DNA of 64,000 nucleotides from Calothrix sp. FI2-JRJ7 (GTDB lineage: Bacteria; Cyanobacteriota; Cyanobacteriia; Cyanobacteriales; Nostocaceae), in assembly GCA_019359675.1 (NCBI GenBank), contig JAHHGX010000005.1, positions 16,344-80,343 of the forward strand. Direction: 5' to 3'. Shown piece after piece: positions 63,912-64,000 of this stretch. Position 1 is the stretch's first letter. The number at the start of each line of letters is the position of its first letter. Made by a program: the position numbers and the translations under genes. The notes below the pieces were generated by a model that was not told the DNA's origin, made no database searches, and saw nothing but the letters and a program-made list of their open reading frames with translations.

Positions 63912-64000
63912 TTGGTGCATCAATTACGATAATGAAAGCTTACTCCATCGACTTCCGGTTAAAAATTGTTCAAGCCTACGAGCAAGGGGACACTTCAATC
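63878..64000 (+). mobile_element. IS630-type insertion sequence, left end (runs off window)
   Basis: Left terminal repeat CAGCAGATTGCGGGTAAATG continuing AGGTACAA, directly preceded by TA (63876-63877). The MITE at 40620 has the same end and TA flanks. The element carries the transposase gene beginning at 63932; its right end is outside the window. Confidence 0.8.
63932..64000 (+). CDS. IS630-family transposase, N-terminal part
   Basis: The 23 residues seen (MKAYSIDFRLKIVQAYEQGD, TSI) are the start of IS630-type transposases, whose helix-turn-helix begins this way (KAYSxDxRxKIVxAYExG). The rest continues past the window. The element's end with TA duplication also fits IS630/Tc1. Whether it is intact cannot be seen. 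Confidence 0.75.
   Translation, partial: MKAYSIDFRLKIVQAYEQGDTSI

Noticed and set aside
1..64000. CRISPR array suggested by the many palindromic repeats and the CHAT-sigma parallel
   Set aside because: Repeats are dispersed, with unequal spacing and no spacers; no Cas gene is recognisable. The likeness to type III-E is by analogy only.
1..64000. tRNA or rRNA genes
   Set aside because: I saw no cloverleaf with TTCGAnTC-type arm or rRNA-like stretch in the gaps; none can be supported.

Overview
The window reads as chromosomal DNA of a filamentous cyanobacterium, probably from the heterocyst-forming order Nostocales. This rests on low GC, a high-light-inducible protein, a PEP-CTERM protein, a TamB homologue, caspase-like CHAT proteins fused to pentapeptide or NACHT-WD40 modules, DUF1822 proteins, a Nif11-leader lanthipeptide precursor and many short hairpin repeats. 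The palindrome GGCGCC occurs about 110 times by eye, against 3-4 expected at this base composition. I saw no copy of the usual cyanobacterial repeat HIP1 (GCGATCGC).

Left third (0-28 kb). Two paralogous gene trios stand out: sigma-70-like factor, DUF1822-type protein, CHAT protease. The first is on the minus strand (5.4 to 0.2 kb; CHAT with pentapeptides and membrane helices). The second is on the plus strand (15.5-28 kb; CHAT-NACHT-14xWD40). In the second, a class II lanthipeptide cassette (Nif11-leader precursor, CCG-type LanM, MFS exporter) sits between the DUF1822 gene and the CHAT gene. The logic resembles the Csx29-Csx30-sigma branch of type III-E CRISPR, but no CRISPR is present. Between the trios lie an SDR, an HLIP, small secreted proteins, a VOC protein, a desaturase, a PEP-CTERM protein, twin small-RNA candidates and decayed genes (FIST, WD40, DUF4058, cNMP-binding domain).

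Middle (28-41 kb). A run of small, mostly secreted proteins (LysM, two MVL-type lectins, DsbA-like lipoprotein, CAP, crystallin fold) surrounds an AraC-type regulator. Four loci here and in the lanthipeptide cassette share a pair of CTAAAAATAATTAA direct repeats spaced exactly 33 bp, which suggests one regulon. A TPR gene follows; its first 900 bp also occur, apparently unchanged, in a truncated copy 20 kb upstream. Then comes an array of eight small secreted curlin-like proteins, three of them on an exact 434-bp period.

Right part (41-64 kb). This holds DUF5674, a 1921-residue TamB, two penicillin-recognising serine hydrolases, an FeS photolyase, lipoproteins, a polynucleotide-kinase/WYL fusion, a frameshifted Rpn nuclease, a heme-oxygenase-fold diiron protein and a nurA-herA pair. 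herA is cut by an IS630-type element whose terminal repeat also bounds a 137-bp MITE at 40.6 kb. Several hairpin families with compensatory stem changes occupy the gaps between genes.
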